Shown here: positions 1 to 8,788 of the stretch, piece after piece | How the letters are laid out: each line of letters begins with the position of its first letter | How positions within the stretch are numbered: position 1 is the stretch's first letter | Origin: Brenneria sp. hezel4-2-4 | GTDB lineage: Bacteria; Pseudomonadota; Gammaproteobacteria; Enterobacterales; Enterobacteriaceae | DNA: 64,000 nt | Direction: 5' to 3' | Assembly: GCF_013155275.1 (NCBI RefSeq) | Contig: NZ_JABJXS010000006.1 | Coordinates: 164,798 to 228,797 of the forward strand | Program-made: the position numbers and the translations under genes | Notes under the pieces: model-generated | The model's input: only the letters and a program-made list of their open reading frames with translations | Database searches by the model: none | Told to the model about the DNA's origin: nothing

Positions 1-710
1 CCCCGCACATTCTTATTGTTGAAGACGAGTTGGTAACTCGTAATACCCTCAAAAGTATTTTTGAGGCGGAAGGGTACCTTGTTCACGAAGCCACCGATGG
101 CGCAGAGATGCATCACATTTTGTCCGAGAACGACATTAATCTGGTGATTATGGACATCAATCTGCCAGGCAAAAATGGTTTGCTGTTAGCGCGTGAACTG
201 CGTGAGCAAGCCAGCGTCGCTCTGATGTTCCTTACCGGACGCGACAACGAAGTGGACAAGATCCTGGGTTTGGAGATTGGCGCCGATGACTACATCACCA
301 AACCGTTCAATCCCCGCGAGTTAACCATCCGTGCCCGCAATCTGCTGTCGCGCACCATGAATCTGGGAGGCGGAACGGAAGAACGTCGTTTGGTTGAAAG
401 CTATCGTTTTAATGGCTGGGAACTGGACATCAACAGCCGTTCACTGATCAGCCCGGCCGGCGAGCAATACAAACTGCCGCGCAGTGAATTCCGCGCCATG
501 CTGCATTTCTGCGAAAACCCCGGCAAGATCCAATCCCGCGCGGAACTGCTGAAGAAAATGACCGGCCGCGAGCTCAAGCCTCATGACCGTACGGTCGACG
601 TGACGATCCGTCGTATCCGTAAACACTTTGAGTCCACCGCCGATACGCCTGAAATTATCGCCACCATCCACGGTGAAGGTTATCGTTTCTGCGGCGATCT
701 GGAAGAGTGA
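1..710 (+). CDS. arcA: ArcA, anoxic redox control response regulator (5' partial)
   Basis: OmpR-family response regulator that, with the sensor kinase ArcB, represses respiratory genes when oxygen is low. The reading frame starts at base 3 with PHILIVEDE, so only about three N-terminal residues (MQT in E. coli) lie outside the window; 235 residues are visible. The receiver domain has the acidic pocket (VEDE) and the phospho-acceptor Asp in IMDINLPG. The C-terminal winged helix runs from about FNGWELD to GEGYRF. Identity to E. coli ArcA is very high throughout. The internal TTG at 30 is not the real start. It converges on creA with a stem-loop between. Confidence 0.98.
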   Translation, partial: PHILIVEDELVTRNTLKSIFEAEGYLVHEATDGAEMHHILSENDINLVIMDINLPGKNGLLLARELREQASVALMFLTGRDNEVDKILGLEIGADDYITKPFNPRELTIRARNLLSRTMNLGGGTEERRLVESYRFNGWELDINSRSLISPAGEQYKLPRSEFRAMLHFCENPGKIQSRAELLKKMTGRELKPHDRTVDVTIRRIRKHFESTADTPEIIATIHGEGYRFCGDLEE

Positions 711-718
711 TCCCACTG

Positions 719-755
719 AGCCGAAGCAGGCTTCTGCTTCTGCTTCGGCTTTTGC
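719..755 (+). terminator. Intrinsic terminator after arcA
   Basis: An 11-bp perfect inverted repeat (719-729 with 740-750) is followed by TTTGCGTT. It lies between convergent arcA and creA and could serve both strands, although the T tract is short. Confidence 0.7.
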
Positions 756-780
756 GTTGCTACAGCCCGCTCGGTTGCCT

Positions 781-1269
781 TTACTCCGCGCTATCCCGCT
801 TTGCCCATGGCATCACGGGCACCGCACTCAACGCGTTTTTTGGCGAACCTTCAACCAAACGATCGGAATAGGCCAGATAGATTAAGGCATTGCGTTTGCG
901 ATCGTAGAACCGCACCACCTGTAATTTTTTGAACACCAGCGACGTTCGTTTCTGGAATACCACCGTCCCTTTATCGCCGCCGTTTTTAATTTTGTCGTTC
1001 AGCGCGATCGGCCCGACCTGCTGGCAAGAAATCGCTGCGTCTGCGGTGTCCTCCGCCAGCCCTAACCCGCCTTTGATGCCGCCGGTTTTCGCCCGGCTGA
1101 TGTAGCAGGTCACGTTAGCCACATCAGGATCGTCAAACGCCTCCACCACAATTTTGTGGTCCGGCCCCAACAGCTTAAATGTCGTATCAACAGAACCCAC
1201 CTCTTCAGCCTGAACCGCTCCCGCAAACAACATCAGTAAGCCGGCACTTATCGTGAGCTTTTTATTCAT
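781..1269 (-). CDS. creA: CreA family periplasmic protein
   Basis: A 162-residue protein with an N-terminal signal peptide ([21 protein letters not shown]) and the conserved CreA core, including [20 protein letters not shown] and [16 protein letters not shown]. It matches E. coli CreA almost end to end. The molecular function of CreA is not established. In E. coli creA heads creABCD, but here no creB, creC or creD follows and the neighbour is arcA directly. Two conserved cysteines (in NVTCYIS and ISCQQ) could form a periplasmic disulfide. Confidence 0.95.
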   Translation of the reverse strand: MNKKLTISAGLLMLFAGAVQAEEVGSVDTTFKLLGPDHKIVVEAFDDPDVANVTCYISRAKTGGIKGGLGLAEDTADAAISCQQVGPIALNDKIKNGGDKGTVVFQKRTSLVFKKLQVVRFYDRKRNALIYLAYSDRLVEGSPKNALSAVPVMPWAKRDSAE

Positions 1270-1448
1270 ATTCCGATTCTCAGATTATTCTCGTCAATTA
1301 TTAACATCTGCGAGTGGCAGCGCTCTCTATGTCCTATCGACATGGCCCATTAAACATACTCAAAATCTTAGGCAGTGCCCATGTAAAAAAATTGCTATCA
1401 TGCAGGCTTTCCACCCTTAGCGCTCAGTGTGTTTGATGAGGAAGATAT

Positions 1449-2330
1449 ATGGATCAAGCCAGTATAATACGTGACCTGCTTAACTGGCTGGAAAGCCATC
1501 TCGACCAGCCTTTATCACTTGATAATGTGGCGGCCAAAGCAGGCTATTCAAAATGGCATTTACAAAGAATGTTCAAGGATGTAACCGGACATGCCATTGG
1601 TTCATACATTCGCGCTCGCCGACTCACCAAAGCCGCCGTGGCGCTCTGCCTGACCAGCCGGCCGATCCTTGATATCGCCCTGCAATACCGCTTCGATTCC
1701 CAGCAAACCTTCACTCGCGCATTTAAAAAACAGTTTGCACAAACACCGGCATCCTATCGGCGTTCCGATGACTGGAACACCTTTGGCATCCGCCCGCCTA
1801 TCCGGTTGGGCGAATTTACGTTGCCGCAGCCGCAATTTGTTACGCTGCCGGAAACTAAACTGGTGGGAATGACGCAAACCTACAACTGTAGCCTGGAGCA
1901 GATTTGTAATTTCCGCACGGAGATCCGCATACACTTCTGGCGCCAGTTTCTGGGCGAGGCCAAGACGATTCCACCGGTGCTATACGGCCTGCATCACACT
2001 CGCCCCAATAAAGAAAAAGACGATGAGCATGAGATCTTCTACACCACCGCCCTAGAGCCACAGCATTTACCGGAAGGCGTGCAGCCAGGAGACGCCTTCA
2101 CCCTCCCCGGCGGGGATTATGTGCTGTTTGTCTATGAAGGCCCGACGGATGGATTACAAGACTTTATCATCACCCTGTACGACACCTGTTTGCCAACGTT
2201 CAAACTTATTCGTCGCAAAGGGTTCGATACCGAACGTTTCCATCCGCAGATGAGTGAAAAAGACCGACCGCTGGCCAACATTCAATGTGAATACCTGATC
2301 CCGATCCGTAATCCAGCGTTATCGTTGTAA
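1449..2330 (+). CDS. rob: Rob, AraC/XylS-family transcriptional activator
   Basis: Right-origin-binding protein, a relative of MarA and SoxS that activates stress, efflux and organic-solvent tolerance genes. It has 293 residues against 289 in E. coli. The N-terminal double helix-turn-helix (about residues 1-110, with AAKAGYSKWHLQRMFKDVTGH and the ALQYRFDSQQTFTRAFKKQF signature) is nearly identical. The C-terminal GyrI-like ligand domain (about 120-285) is more divergent, as is usual. It starts with ATG after GAGGAAG and overlaps the convergent gpmB by 12 bp at the 3' ends. Confidence 0.97.
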   Translation: MDQASIIRDLLNWLESHLDQPLSLDNVAAKAGYSKWHLQRMFKDVTGHAIGSYIRARRLTKAAVALCLTSRPILDIALQYRFDSQQTFTRAFKKQFAQTPASYRRSDDWNTFGIRPPIRLGEFTLPQPQFVTLPETKLVGMTQTYNCSLEQICNFRTEIRIHFWRQFLGEAKTIPPVLYGLHHTRPNKEKDDEHEIFYTTALEPQHLPEGVQPGDAFTLPGGDYVLFVYEGPTDGLQDFIITLYDTCLPTFKLIRRKGFDTERFHPQMSEKDRPLANIQCEYLIPIRNPALSL

Positions 2331-2969
2331 CTCATCCAGGGCCGGCACATCCAGGTGCGAAGTATCACCCGCGGTTTCAACCACCCATCCCGAGGCCAGC
2401 CACGGACTGTGTTGATAATCAATGCGTGACAGGGAACAGTTGCGCAGACGTAAACGCCGTTCGGCGGAGGCGGGTAAACCCAGAATGGTACTGAGCAAAC
2501 ACCCTAATGCCATGCCGTGACTGACCAACAGCGGCCGGCTACCTTCCGGCAGCGTCAGACAACGCGCCAGTACGCCGTGCATACGCGCCGCCAGTTCAGC
2601 CATTGACTCCCCTTTAGGGATACGGCCATCGGGCGTACCGTCCACCAGTTGCTTGCGCCATGCTTCCTCTTCCGGGCTCAACGTATCGATATCGCGTTCT
2701 TCGAGAATCCCCATATCCAACTCCCGCAGCCCCGGCTCCAGCACGATCTGACAATCCACGCAGACTCTGGCGATGATTTCCGTGGTCTGGCGCGTCCGCC
2801 CCAGATCGCTGGTAAAGATATGCGTGATGCCTAATTTTTTGATGCGTTCGGCAACCTGATAAGCCTGCCGCTCGCCTTTGGATGTTAGCACACTGTCAGA
2901 TTGACCTTGAATACGTCGCGCCACATTCCATTCTGTTTCTCCGTGGCGAACAAGATATACCTGTAACAT
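2319..2969 (-). CDS. gpmB: Phosphoglycerate mutase-like phosphatase GpmB
   Basis: Histidine phosphatase superfamily member of 216 residues. The catalytic signature VRHGETEWN with the phospho-acceptor His is at residues 7-15, and the second catalytic histidine is in [10 protein letters not shown] near 150. E. coli GpmB (YtjC) is annotated as a phosphoglycerate mutase 2 homologue, but the real substrate is uncertain and a general phosphatase role is possible. The gene is divergent from yjjX with about 50 bp between starts, the same arrangement as in E. coli. Confidence 0.94.
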   Translation of the reverse strand: MLQVYLVRHGETEWNVARRIQGQSDSVLTSKGERQAYQVAERIKKLGITHIFTSDLGRTRQTTEIIARVCVDCQIVLEPGLRELDMGILEERDIDTLSPEEEAWRKQLVDGTPDGRIPKGESMAELAARMHGVLARCLTLPEGSRPLLVSHGMALGCLLSTILGLPASAERRLRLRNCSLSRIDYQHSPWLASGWVVETAGDTSHLDVPALDELQR

Positions 2970-3020
2970 GGTTGTTTTCCGTTATACTGCGTCAAATTAA
3001 CTAAAGAGTACGAAACCGTT

Positions 3021-3557
3021 ATGTATCACGTTGTCGCTGCAACTACCAACCCGGCAAAGATCAAGGCTATTACTTTAGCATTCACGGACGTCTTTGGGGC
3101 AGAGAATTGCCGCATTGAAGGTGTTGACGTCGACAGCGGCGTTGCGCGTCAGCCGCTTGGTTCGCTTGAAACCCGCACCGGCGCCAGAAACCGGGTGATG
3201 ATGGCGCGCCAGGTGCGTCCGGAAGCTGACTTTTGGGTCGGCGTTGAAGCCGGTATCGAGGAATGCATGACGTTTGCCTGGATGGTGATTGAAAACACCC
3301 ACCTGCGCGGTGAATCACGCTCTGCCAGCCTGGTGCTGCCGGAAAGTATATTACACGGCATCCGTGAAGGCCGGGAACTGGGCGATGAGATGGAGCGATT
3401 GACCGGTATCCAGAATATTAAACACAAAGGCGGCGCCATTGGCGTCTTCACCGACGGCAAACTATCGCGCACCAGCGTTTATCATCAGGCGCTACTGTTG
3501 GCGTTGGTCCCTTTCCATAATGCTATCTATCAAACGCCGGTACAGATCGTCAATTAA
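3021..3557 (+). CDS. yjjX: Inosine/xanthosine triphosphatase YjjX
   Basis: House-cleaning phosphatase that hydrolyses non-canonical ITP and XTP and so protects nucleic acids from damaged purines. It has 178 residues against about 171 in E. coli. The family features are an N-terminal [11 protein letters not shown] loop, the [19 protein letters not shown] segment, and the central VGVEAGIEE acidic motif. It is divergent from gpmB. Downstream, the E. coli neighbour trpR is displaced about 2.5 kb by an inserted regulator and binding-protein pair. Confidence 0.95.
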   Translation: MYHVVAATTNPAKIKAITLAFTDVFGAENCRIEGVDVDSGVARQPLGSLETRTGARNRVMMARQVRPEADFWVGVEAGIEECMTFAWMVIENTHLRGESRSASLVLPESILHGIREGRELGDEMERLTGIQNIKHKGGAIGVFTDGKLSRTSVYHQALLLALVPFHNAIYQTPVQIVN

Positions 3558-3626
3558 CCGCCGCCCGGAAGAGAACTGGAACACGGTTGTCAGCCCCGCA
3601 GTCATCGTGGCTTGAACGGCGTCTTT

Positions 3627-4646
3627 TTATAATGGTTTAAGATGAGAGCGCCGAATAGTCAGTTTCCCCGGCAGATAAGTATTATCACCGGGCGCTTTTT
3701 CCGCGGTGAGACGTTCAATCGCTTCGCTAACCAGCAAACTGAGCGGTTGGCTAAAGGTGGTTAACGCCCAGGATGGCGAAGCGGCCATCTCGATGTCGTC
3801 AAATCCGACAATCCCGATATGTCCATTACGCACGTCCTGACGCAATGCGTCCAGCGCGCCGACAGCCAGAATATCGTTTTCACAGAACAAAGCGTCAATA
3901 CGCTGTTCCGGCGGCGTCCGGGACAAATACGCACTCATCACGTCGAAAGCGCATTGCCGCTGATAGTCGCTGGCGGCAAGCACCGTGTCGACGGTGTTGC
4001 CCAACGTTTGCAGTTTATTGCGATACCCTTGAAAACGCAGCAACGGACAAGTGTCGGTTTGCGGCCCTTTCATGTAACCAAAATGAGTATACCCCTGTTG
4101 ATGAAGCAGTTCGGCAATCTGACCGCCGGCGGCGTAACCGTCTGTATTCACAACCTGAATATAAGGGTTGTCGTTATTGCGACAAAGCTGGATCAATGGG
4201 ATCTGATGAATATCCTGCGCCAGCGTAACCAGGTCATCGGTCAACGCAGTGCCTAAAAACAGCAGCCCATCCACCTGAAGCTGGTCGGCAAGGGTCATGA
4301 CCGCCTCATAATTGGCTTTGGACGTAATATTCAGCAGCAGCGCCATATACCTCTTGCGTTGAAGCTGCTGCGTCACCTCATCCAGCAACGGCATCAGATT
4401 GGGGTTCTTAAACTCGTCCGCGACCACGCCGATAATATGGGAATTTTTATCCGACAGGCTGCGCGCCAACAGGTTCGGGCGATAACCGAGCACCTTTGCC
4501 GCTTTTAACACATCTTCTTTCGCTTTTTTGGAAATGGACGCGCCCTCGGTAAAGGCGCGGGACACGGTCCACTTAGAGACGCCCGCCCGTTTTGCCACGT
4601 CACGAGCCGTTGCCTTGTATGGCTTATTCTTCTTTTTATTTTCCAT
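3627..4646 (-). CDS. LacI-family transcriptional regulator
   Basis: A 339-residue repressor-type regulator. The N-terminal LacI helix-turn-helix occupies about residues 13-60 (TARDVAKRAGVSKWTVSRAF, then GYRPNLLARSL), followed by a periplasmic-binding-like effector domain (about 70-335) with IIGVVADEFKNPN and the VGFDDIEMA motif. I cannot assign the effector. It is divergent from a ribose-type binding protein at 5080, so a sugar or polyol inducer is likely. It starts with ATG after a lysine-rich-codon region with no strong Shine-Dalgarno. It sits between yjjX and trpR, where E. coli has no gene, which suggests acquisition. Confidence 0.88.
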   Translation of the reverse strand: MENKKKNKPYKATARDVAKRAGVSKWTVSRAFTEGASISKKAKEDVLKAAKVLGYRPNLLARSLSDKNSHIIGVVADEFKNPNLMPLLDEVTQQLQRKRYMALLLNITSKANYEAVMTLADQLQVDGLLFLGTALTDDLVTLAQDIHQIPLIQLCRNNDNPYIQVVNTDGYAAGGQIAELLHQQGYTHFGYMKGPQTDTCPLLRFQGYRNKLQTLGNTVDTVLAASDYQRQCAFDVMSAYLSRTPPEQRIDALFCENDILAVGALDALRQDVRNGHIGIVGFDDIEMAASPSWALTTFSQPLSLLVSEAIERLTAEKAPGDNTYLPGKLTIRRSHLKPL

Positions 4647-4748
4647 AGAGTAAGTACGTTCTCCGTCAAAAACCGCTTTGATATACGATAGAACATAGTA
4701 GCGAAACCAGTCTGACTCAGACTACGGACAATGACAAGCACGGACAAA

Positions 4749-4762
4749 TGCAACCAGGTGCA
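4749..4762. promoter_or_regulatory. Candidate LacI-family operator, distal copy
   Basis: TGCAACCAGGTGCA. Its reverse complement shares 11 of 14 bases with the repeat at 4902-4915, including TGCACC at one end and TGCA at the other. It lies about 100 bp upstream of the LacI-type gene. Operator function is inferred. Confidence 0.35.
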
Positions 4763-4901
4763 ATTAATGTTACGGTTTTGTGACCACTTTCGAGAGTTTT
4801 GTTTTTTTTCGTTTACTTATTTGTTTATTGTGATTAAAAGTTAAACAGCCTTTCAGGCATTATTCCTTAACATACACGCTGCGATGTGTTGCGTCGCTTT
4901 T

Positions 4902-4915
4902 TGCACCCGAGTGCA
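4902..4915. promoter_or_regulatory. Candidate LacI-family operator, proximal copy
   Basis: TGCAC-CCGA-GTGCA, an inverted repeat with 5-bp arms and a CG near its centre as is common for LacI-family sites. It is 153 bp from the related copy at 4749, so looping between the two is conceivable. Confidence 0.4.
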
Positions 4916-4976
4916 GGAAAAGAGATGTTGCGGAAAATAAAGGCGCTTTGTACACCATCAACTATACGGAGTCGCT

Positions 4977-5066
4977 ATGTTAAACGGTAAAAAATCAATT
5001 CCACCCCCGCAATGCCGGGCGGTGACCAGTTCAATTGCGGCACTAAAACAAACTATCGGTCAGTAA
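4977..5066 (+). CDS. Possible 29-residue leader peptide
   Basis: A small ORF (MLNGKKSIPPPQCRAVTSS and on to TIGQ) with ATG at 4977, a purine-rich CGGAG 5 bases upstream, and a stop 13 bases before the binding-protein ATG. The placement between a likely operator and the structural gene, and the PPP tract, which is known to slow ribosomes, would suit a translational leader. No homologue is known to me. The main alternative is chance, since an ORF this short is weak evidence. Confidence 0.3.
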   Translation: MLNGKKSIPPPQCRAVTSSIAALKQTIGQ

Positions 5067-5079
5067 CGGGAAAACAATT

Positions 5080-6000
5080 ATGAAAAAGATCATCTTACTT
5101 CTCGCCTTGATTTGCCTGTTGCCGTTCAGCGCTGTCGCCAAAGATATCCGCATTGGCGTAGCTATGGGTTACTTCGATGACAACTTTCGTTCGTTGATAC
5201 GCCAGACGATCGATAATCGTATCAAACAAGAAACAGGGGTTACCGTACAGTTTGAGGACGCCAAAGGCGATGTGGCGACCCAAATTCAGCAGGTCGAAAA
5301 TTTTGTTAACCAGGGTATGGACGCCATCATCCTCAATCTGGTCGATACGCAAGCGGTCAGACCGATGATGCAGCAAGCGGAGAGAGCGGGGATCCCGCTG
5401 GTGTTTGTCAACCTGCGCCCGGAAGTCCAACTGGGTAAAAATATGGCCTATGTGGGATCCGATACCGAACTGTCCGGCCGGATACAGATGGAAGCGTTGG
5501 CAAAAGAGATGGGCGGCAAAGGGAATCTGGCGATACTGATGGGGTCGCTGTCCAGTGAAGCGACCCGCTACCGCACCAAAGGTGTGGAAGAAATCGCCAA
5601 GAAGTTTCCTGATATCCGCATCGTGCAGAAACAAAGCGCGATGTTCTTTCGCAAAGAGGCCGTGGATGTGACATCCAACTGGATCTTATCCGGCGATAAA
5701 ATTGATGCCATTGCCGCAAATAATGATGAAATGGCCATCGGCGCAATCATGGCGCTACAGCAGGCGGGACGCAAAGATGTGCTGGTCGCGGGGATTGACG
5801 GCACCCCTGACGCGCTGGAACTGATCAAGCAGGGAAGATTGAATATCAGCGTCTTTCAGGATGCTAAAGGACAAGGCGAAGGCGCGGTGGAAACGGTGCT
5901 GAAAATGCTCCGGGGAGAACCTGTGGAAGAGAACGTATTAATACCTTACCAGTTGATTACCAAGGATAATTATCAACAATTCGCCCAAAACACCAACTAA
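5080..6000 (+). CDS. Ribose-type periplasmic sugar-binding protein, orphan
   Basis: A 306-residue periplasmic binding protein of the RbsB-like type (Periplasmic_binding_4 family). It has a signal peptide with likely cleavage after FSAVA (about residue 20), then two alpha/beta lobes. The family motifs are GVAMGYFDDNF, ILNLVDTQAVRPMMQQAERAGIPLVFVN, and AANNDEMAIGAIMALQQAGRKDVLVAGIDGTPDAL. It normally works with an ABC permease and ATPase, but neither is adjacent. It may deliver to a transporter elsewhere, feed a chemoreceptor, or act as a sensor input. It is probably controlled by the divergent LacI-type gene. Confidence 0.88.
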   Translation: MKKIILLLALICLLPFSAVAKDIRIGVAMGYFDDNFRSLIRQTIDNRIKQETGVTVQFEDAKGDVATQIQQVENFVNQGMDAIILNLVDTQAVRPMMQQAERAGIPLVFVNLRPEVQLGKNMAYVGSDTELSGRIQMEALAKEMGGKGNLAILMGSLSSEATRYRTKGVEEIAKKFPDIRIVQKQSAMFFRKEAVDVTSNWILSGDKIDAIAANNDEMAIGAIMALQQAGRKDVLVAGIDGTPDALELIKQGRLNISVFQDAKGQGEGAVETVLKMLRGEPVEENVLIPYQLITKDNYQQFAQNTN

Positions 6001-6025
6001 TCCGCCATTAATGAACGTCGTCCGG

Positions 6026-6060
6026 GGAACGTCTATGGTGAGGGCCATCGTAGACGTTCC
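6026..6060. terminator. Stem-loop between the binding-protein gene and trpR
   Basis: Ten-base arms (6026-6035 with 6051-6060) plus an inner GG/CC pairing. It overlaps the trpR stop codon. On the plus strand it is followed by TACTTCTCTT, a poor T tract, so bidirectional termination is probable but not certain. Confidence 0.5.
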
Positions 6061-6401
6061 TACTTCTCTTGTGCTTTATCCGTAGGCAGCAGTTGCGCTT
6101 CCAGCCAGATTTTCAGTGCGGGAGGCGCGACTTTCAGACTGTTGGAACCACGAGTAATGGTGGCAATCCCGGCCCCTAACTCATTCTTCAATTCACGCTG
6201 GCTCATTTCACCACGCATCAGTTCCTGAATAATACGAACCCGCGTTCCCAGCGCCGCGCGTTCATCGGGCGTCAGAAATAGCTGCAATAACGGCTGCTGA
6301 AGATCTTCATTGATTGACTGTTGCAATAGCGCCACAAAGCGTAACCAGTCTTCATTGCCCTGTTCGGAGAGTGCGGGATCGGTATGCGATAACGGGGTCA
6401 T
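6060..6401 (-). CDS. trpR: Trp operon repressor TrpR
   Basis: Tryptophan-activated dimeric repressor of trp, aroH and its own gene. It has 113 residues against 108 in E. coli. The DNA-binding helix-turn-helix region [23 protein letters not shown] is identical, and the preceding [15 protein letters not shown](I/V)xEL core is conserved. The first 20 residues and the C-terminal tail ([14 protein letters not shown]) vary. A TrpR operator lies 12-29 bases upstream of the ATG, supporting autoregulation. slt lies just upstream on the same strand, as in E. coli. Confidence 0.97.
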   Translation of the reverse strand: MTPLSHTDPALSEQGNEDWLRFVALLQQSINEDLQQPLLQLFLTPDERAALGTRVRIIQELMRGEMSQRELKNELGAGIATITRGSNSLKVAPPALKIWLEAQLLPTDKAQEK

Positions 6402-6412
6402 AACAGGCTGCC

Positions 6413-6430
6413 ATACTATTTAACTAGTAC
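6413..6430. promoter_or_regulatory. TrpR operator upstream of trpR
   Basis: ATACTATTTAACTAGTAC closely matches the E. coli trpR operator pattern GTACT-N-TTA-N-AGTAC, with the AGTAC arm intact and the other arm differing at its first base. It lies immediately upstream of trpR, where autoregulatory binding occurs in E. coli. Confidence 0.75.
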
Positions 6431-6468
6431 AGCAGCATAACACAAGTTATGAAAAATGATCCGTAATC

Positions 6469-8415
6469 TCAATAACGCCGCAGCCATTCCTCATCAGTCA
6501 ACACCGTGGCAGGCTGGTGCAGGAAATGACGATAAAAAACGTCATAAGCCAGAACATTTTTCACGTATCCGCGCGTTTCAGAGAATGGAATACTCTCGAT
6601 AAACGCCACCGCGTCGATACGTCCGGCGCTGTTTCTCAACCAGGTATTTACCCGGGATGGCCCGGCATTATAAGCGGCTGAAGCCAAAATACGGTTGCGG
6701 CCGAACGTCTGATAAACATACTCCAGATAACTGGTTCCCAACTGGATGTTGGTCTGTGGGTCAAACAGTTGGCTGCTGTTGCTGTATCCCGTGATATTGC
6801 TCATCTGCGCCGTCTGTTGCGCCGTCGCCGGCATCAATTGCATTAGCCCCGAGGCCCCGACCGGCGAACGGGCCTGCGGATTCCAGGCGCTCTCCTGCCG
6901 GGCTATCGCCATCGCATAACTCTGGCTGATGCCTTTATCCTGAGTGGCGCGCAGGAATTCATCGTTCCAGGCCAGCGGGAAACGCTCTTCCAGATGATCC
7001 CATAGCTTGCCGACGATGGTGGCCTGCACGCTTAAATCCGGCCAGCGCTGTTCGAACGCATATCGGGCCAGCGCTTCCTGCTGTGGCTGACTGCTGTTGG
7101 CGACCAAGCCGACCCACTCGCTGCGCGCCAGATTGTCCATCTGCCAGAACATCAGTTCCCGAACCCGGACAACTTCCGGCAACTGTGATAATGCGCGCTC
7201 CGGCCTGACCGCCGTTTTTATCGTTATCGGATAGGGTTCATTCAGCTTGCGCGCCGCCGCCATGGGATAAAAACCACGTTCTTTCATCAGTTCGCGCAGC
7301 AGCGCTTCGCCTTCCTGACGTTGTCCCTGATCCAGCAGCAAAGCAGCCCGCCAATAACGCCATTCATCTTTCTGCCGCACCTCTGCCGGTAATCGCGCCA
7401 GCCAGGTCGCCAGCCCTTGCCGATCCCCGGCGCCCAGCGCCATACGCACCCGCCGCTCCAGCAACGTCGTCGAAGCGCTGCGCTGCACCACGGCATCACG
7501 CCAGTTCGCCTGTTCTGAAGTGGTATCGTTTCCCATCAGACGCCAGGCGATGGTTTCCTCCATCGTCTGACGTTCCGCCGCGCTCATCTTTTGCAGACGT
7601 ACAATCACCGGCAGCATTGAGCGAGCGTTATCGGCGTCCTGACGGGCCACTCGGCTAAATGCCGACAGCGTAACCTTACGGGTAAAATCAGTCGGCCCCG
7701 CCGAGCGGGCGAAACTTTCCAGCGTATCGGGCGCATTTTGTAACGTCACCAGCGCCTCGCTGATGGTTTTATAATCGTCGGGAAGCTGTTTGGCCAGATA
7801 GGTCACCAACCCGGCGCTGCCTTCATTCATCGCCAGACGCATCCTCTCCAGCGTGGTCAACGGCGTTTGTTCGCCCGCCCGTTGCCAGACGGCAAACAGC
7901 TTGTCGCACGCCGAGGGGAGCGAGCGCCCGGTCAGCCAAATATCGCGCGTCGCCTCCCATACGCCCTCGCGCTGCCCGGTAGCCCATTGGGCGTAATAAA
8001 AATTGCAGCGCGCCGCTACCGGTTTCGGCGGCTGCGGGCTGAAAGCCAATAGCCCGTGCCAGTCCTGTCGCCGCGCCAGTTCATTAACAAAACTGGTGTT
8101 CAAATTTCGTGCCGGCGGCAGCGTGGGATGCGTCGCGATAAACTGTTTAACCTGCGACGCGCTGACCTGACGCAGATCCTGCGTCAACGCGCGGTATTCC
8201 AGATAAGGATAAAGCGGATAGTCGCGTAACGTAGGCATAAGCTGCGCCACGGTGTCCAACTGGTTACTATCCCATGCCTGCCTGACCTGTTGATAGCGCT
8301 GACGCTGTTCATCCAGAGAATCCGCCAGTACATGACCCGAAGCCCCTGCCAGACATACCGCCGCAATGGCGTACCACCAATGACCCGCTTTAACCATAAC
8401 CTGCGTTAACCTCAT
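6469..8415 (-). CDS. slt: Soluble lytic murein transglycosylase Slt70
   Basis: Periplasmic enzyme that cleaves the MurNAc-GlcNAc bond of peptidoglycan to give 1,6-anhydromuropeptides. It has 648 residues, with a signal peptide (hydrophobic stretch to LAGASGHVLA) and a long alpha-helical U and L ring domain to about residue 450. The C-terminal catalytic domain carries the catalytic Glu in AIARQESAWNP, then SPVGASGLMQLMPATA and AAYNAGPSRVNTWL. A second in-frame ATG six codons downstream (at 8397) is an alternative start; neither has a strong Shine-Dalgarno. It precedes trpR as in E. coli. Confidence 0.96.
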   Translation of the reverse strand: MRLTQVMVKAGHWWYAIAAVCLAGASGHVLADSLDEQRQRYQQVRQAWDSNQLDTVAQLMPTLRDYPLYPYLEYRALTQDLRQVSASQVKQFIATHPTLPPARNLNTSFVNELARRQDWHGLLAFSPQPPKPVAARCNFYYAQWATGQREGVWEATRDIWLTGRSLPSACDKLFAVWQRAGEQTPLTTLERMRLAMNEGSAGLVTYLAKQLPDDYKTISEALVTLQNAPDTLESFARSAGPTDFTRKVTLSAFSRVARQDADNARSMLPVIVRLQKMSAAERQTMEETIAWRLMGNDTTSEQANWRDAVVQRSASTTLLERRVRMALGAGDRQGLATWLARLPAEVRQKDEWRYWRAALLLDQGQRQEGEALLRELMKERGFYPMAAARKLNEPYPITIKTAVRPERALSQLPEVVRVRELMFWQMDNLARSEWVGLVANSSQPQQEALARYAFEQRWPDLSVQATIVGKLWDHLEERFPLAWNDEFLRATQDKGISQSYAMAIARQESAWNPQARSPVGASGLMQLMPATAQQTAQMSNITGYSNSSQLFDPQTNIQLGTSYLEYVYQTFGRNRILASAAYNAGPSRVNTWLRNSAGRIDAVAFIESIPFSETRGYVKNVLAYDVFYRHFLHQPATVLTDEEWLRRY

Positions 8416-8788
8416 CCATTATCGATTCTGCTAGCGACATGACGTAAACATATCGATAGCGCCGGACTGCCCTTGCCAAACATTATGACCCTGTTTTGCC
8501 TGATTAAGTGTGGCACATCATACAAGACAACGACATGCCAATCGGGACGAACGCCGAATCAGGCGCGCCTTTTCCCCAATAAAGGTATCGACGCCGCATC
8601 CTGACCAGGGCAAATAGCCGGATAGCTGGGATCGGGCACCGAAACCAGCTACACTCCGGGATCAGAACGATCGATCCGCCGGCGAGGGTTCGCCCTCTGC
8701 GCTAATCAGCCCCGGCGCGCCCACCACCGCGGGGCGCATAAATCATCGTGTCACTAACAACACAAACAGAAAGAGGCGAAGTCGCAAC
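8416..8788. other. 373-bp gap between divergent slt and ettA
   Basis: No convincing ORF or RNA gene. It presumably contains both promoters. A small GAGGG-TTCG-CCCTC hairpin at 8684-8697 has no T tract. Confidence 0.5.

Larger units (their letters stand above)
4647..5079. other. 433-bp divergent control region between the LacI gene and the binding-protein gene
   Basis: Mostly AT-rich. It holds two related inverted repeats (4749-4762 and 4902-4915) that could be LacI-family operators, and a possible 29-codon leader ORF ending 13 bases before the binding-protein start. Confidence 0.6.

Noticed and set aside
8684..8697. GAGGG-TTCG-CCCTC hairpin upstream of ettA as a terminator or riboswitch
   Set aside because: Only a 5-bp stem, no T tract, and no larger conserved fold visible.
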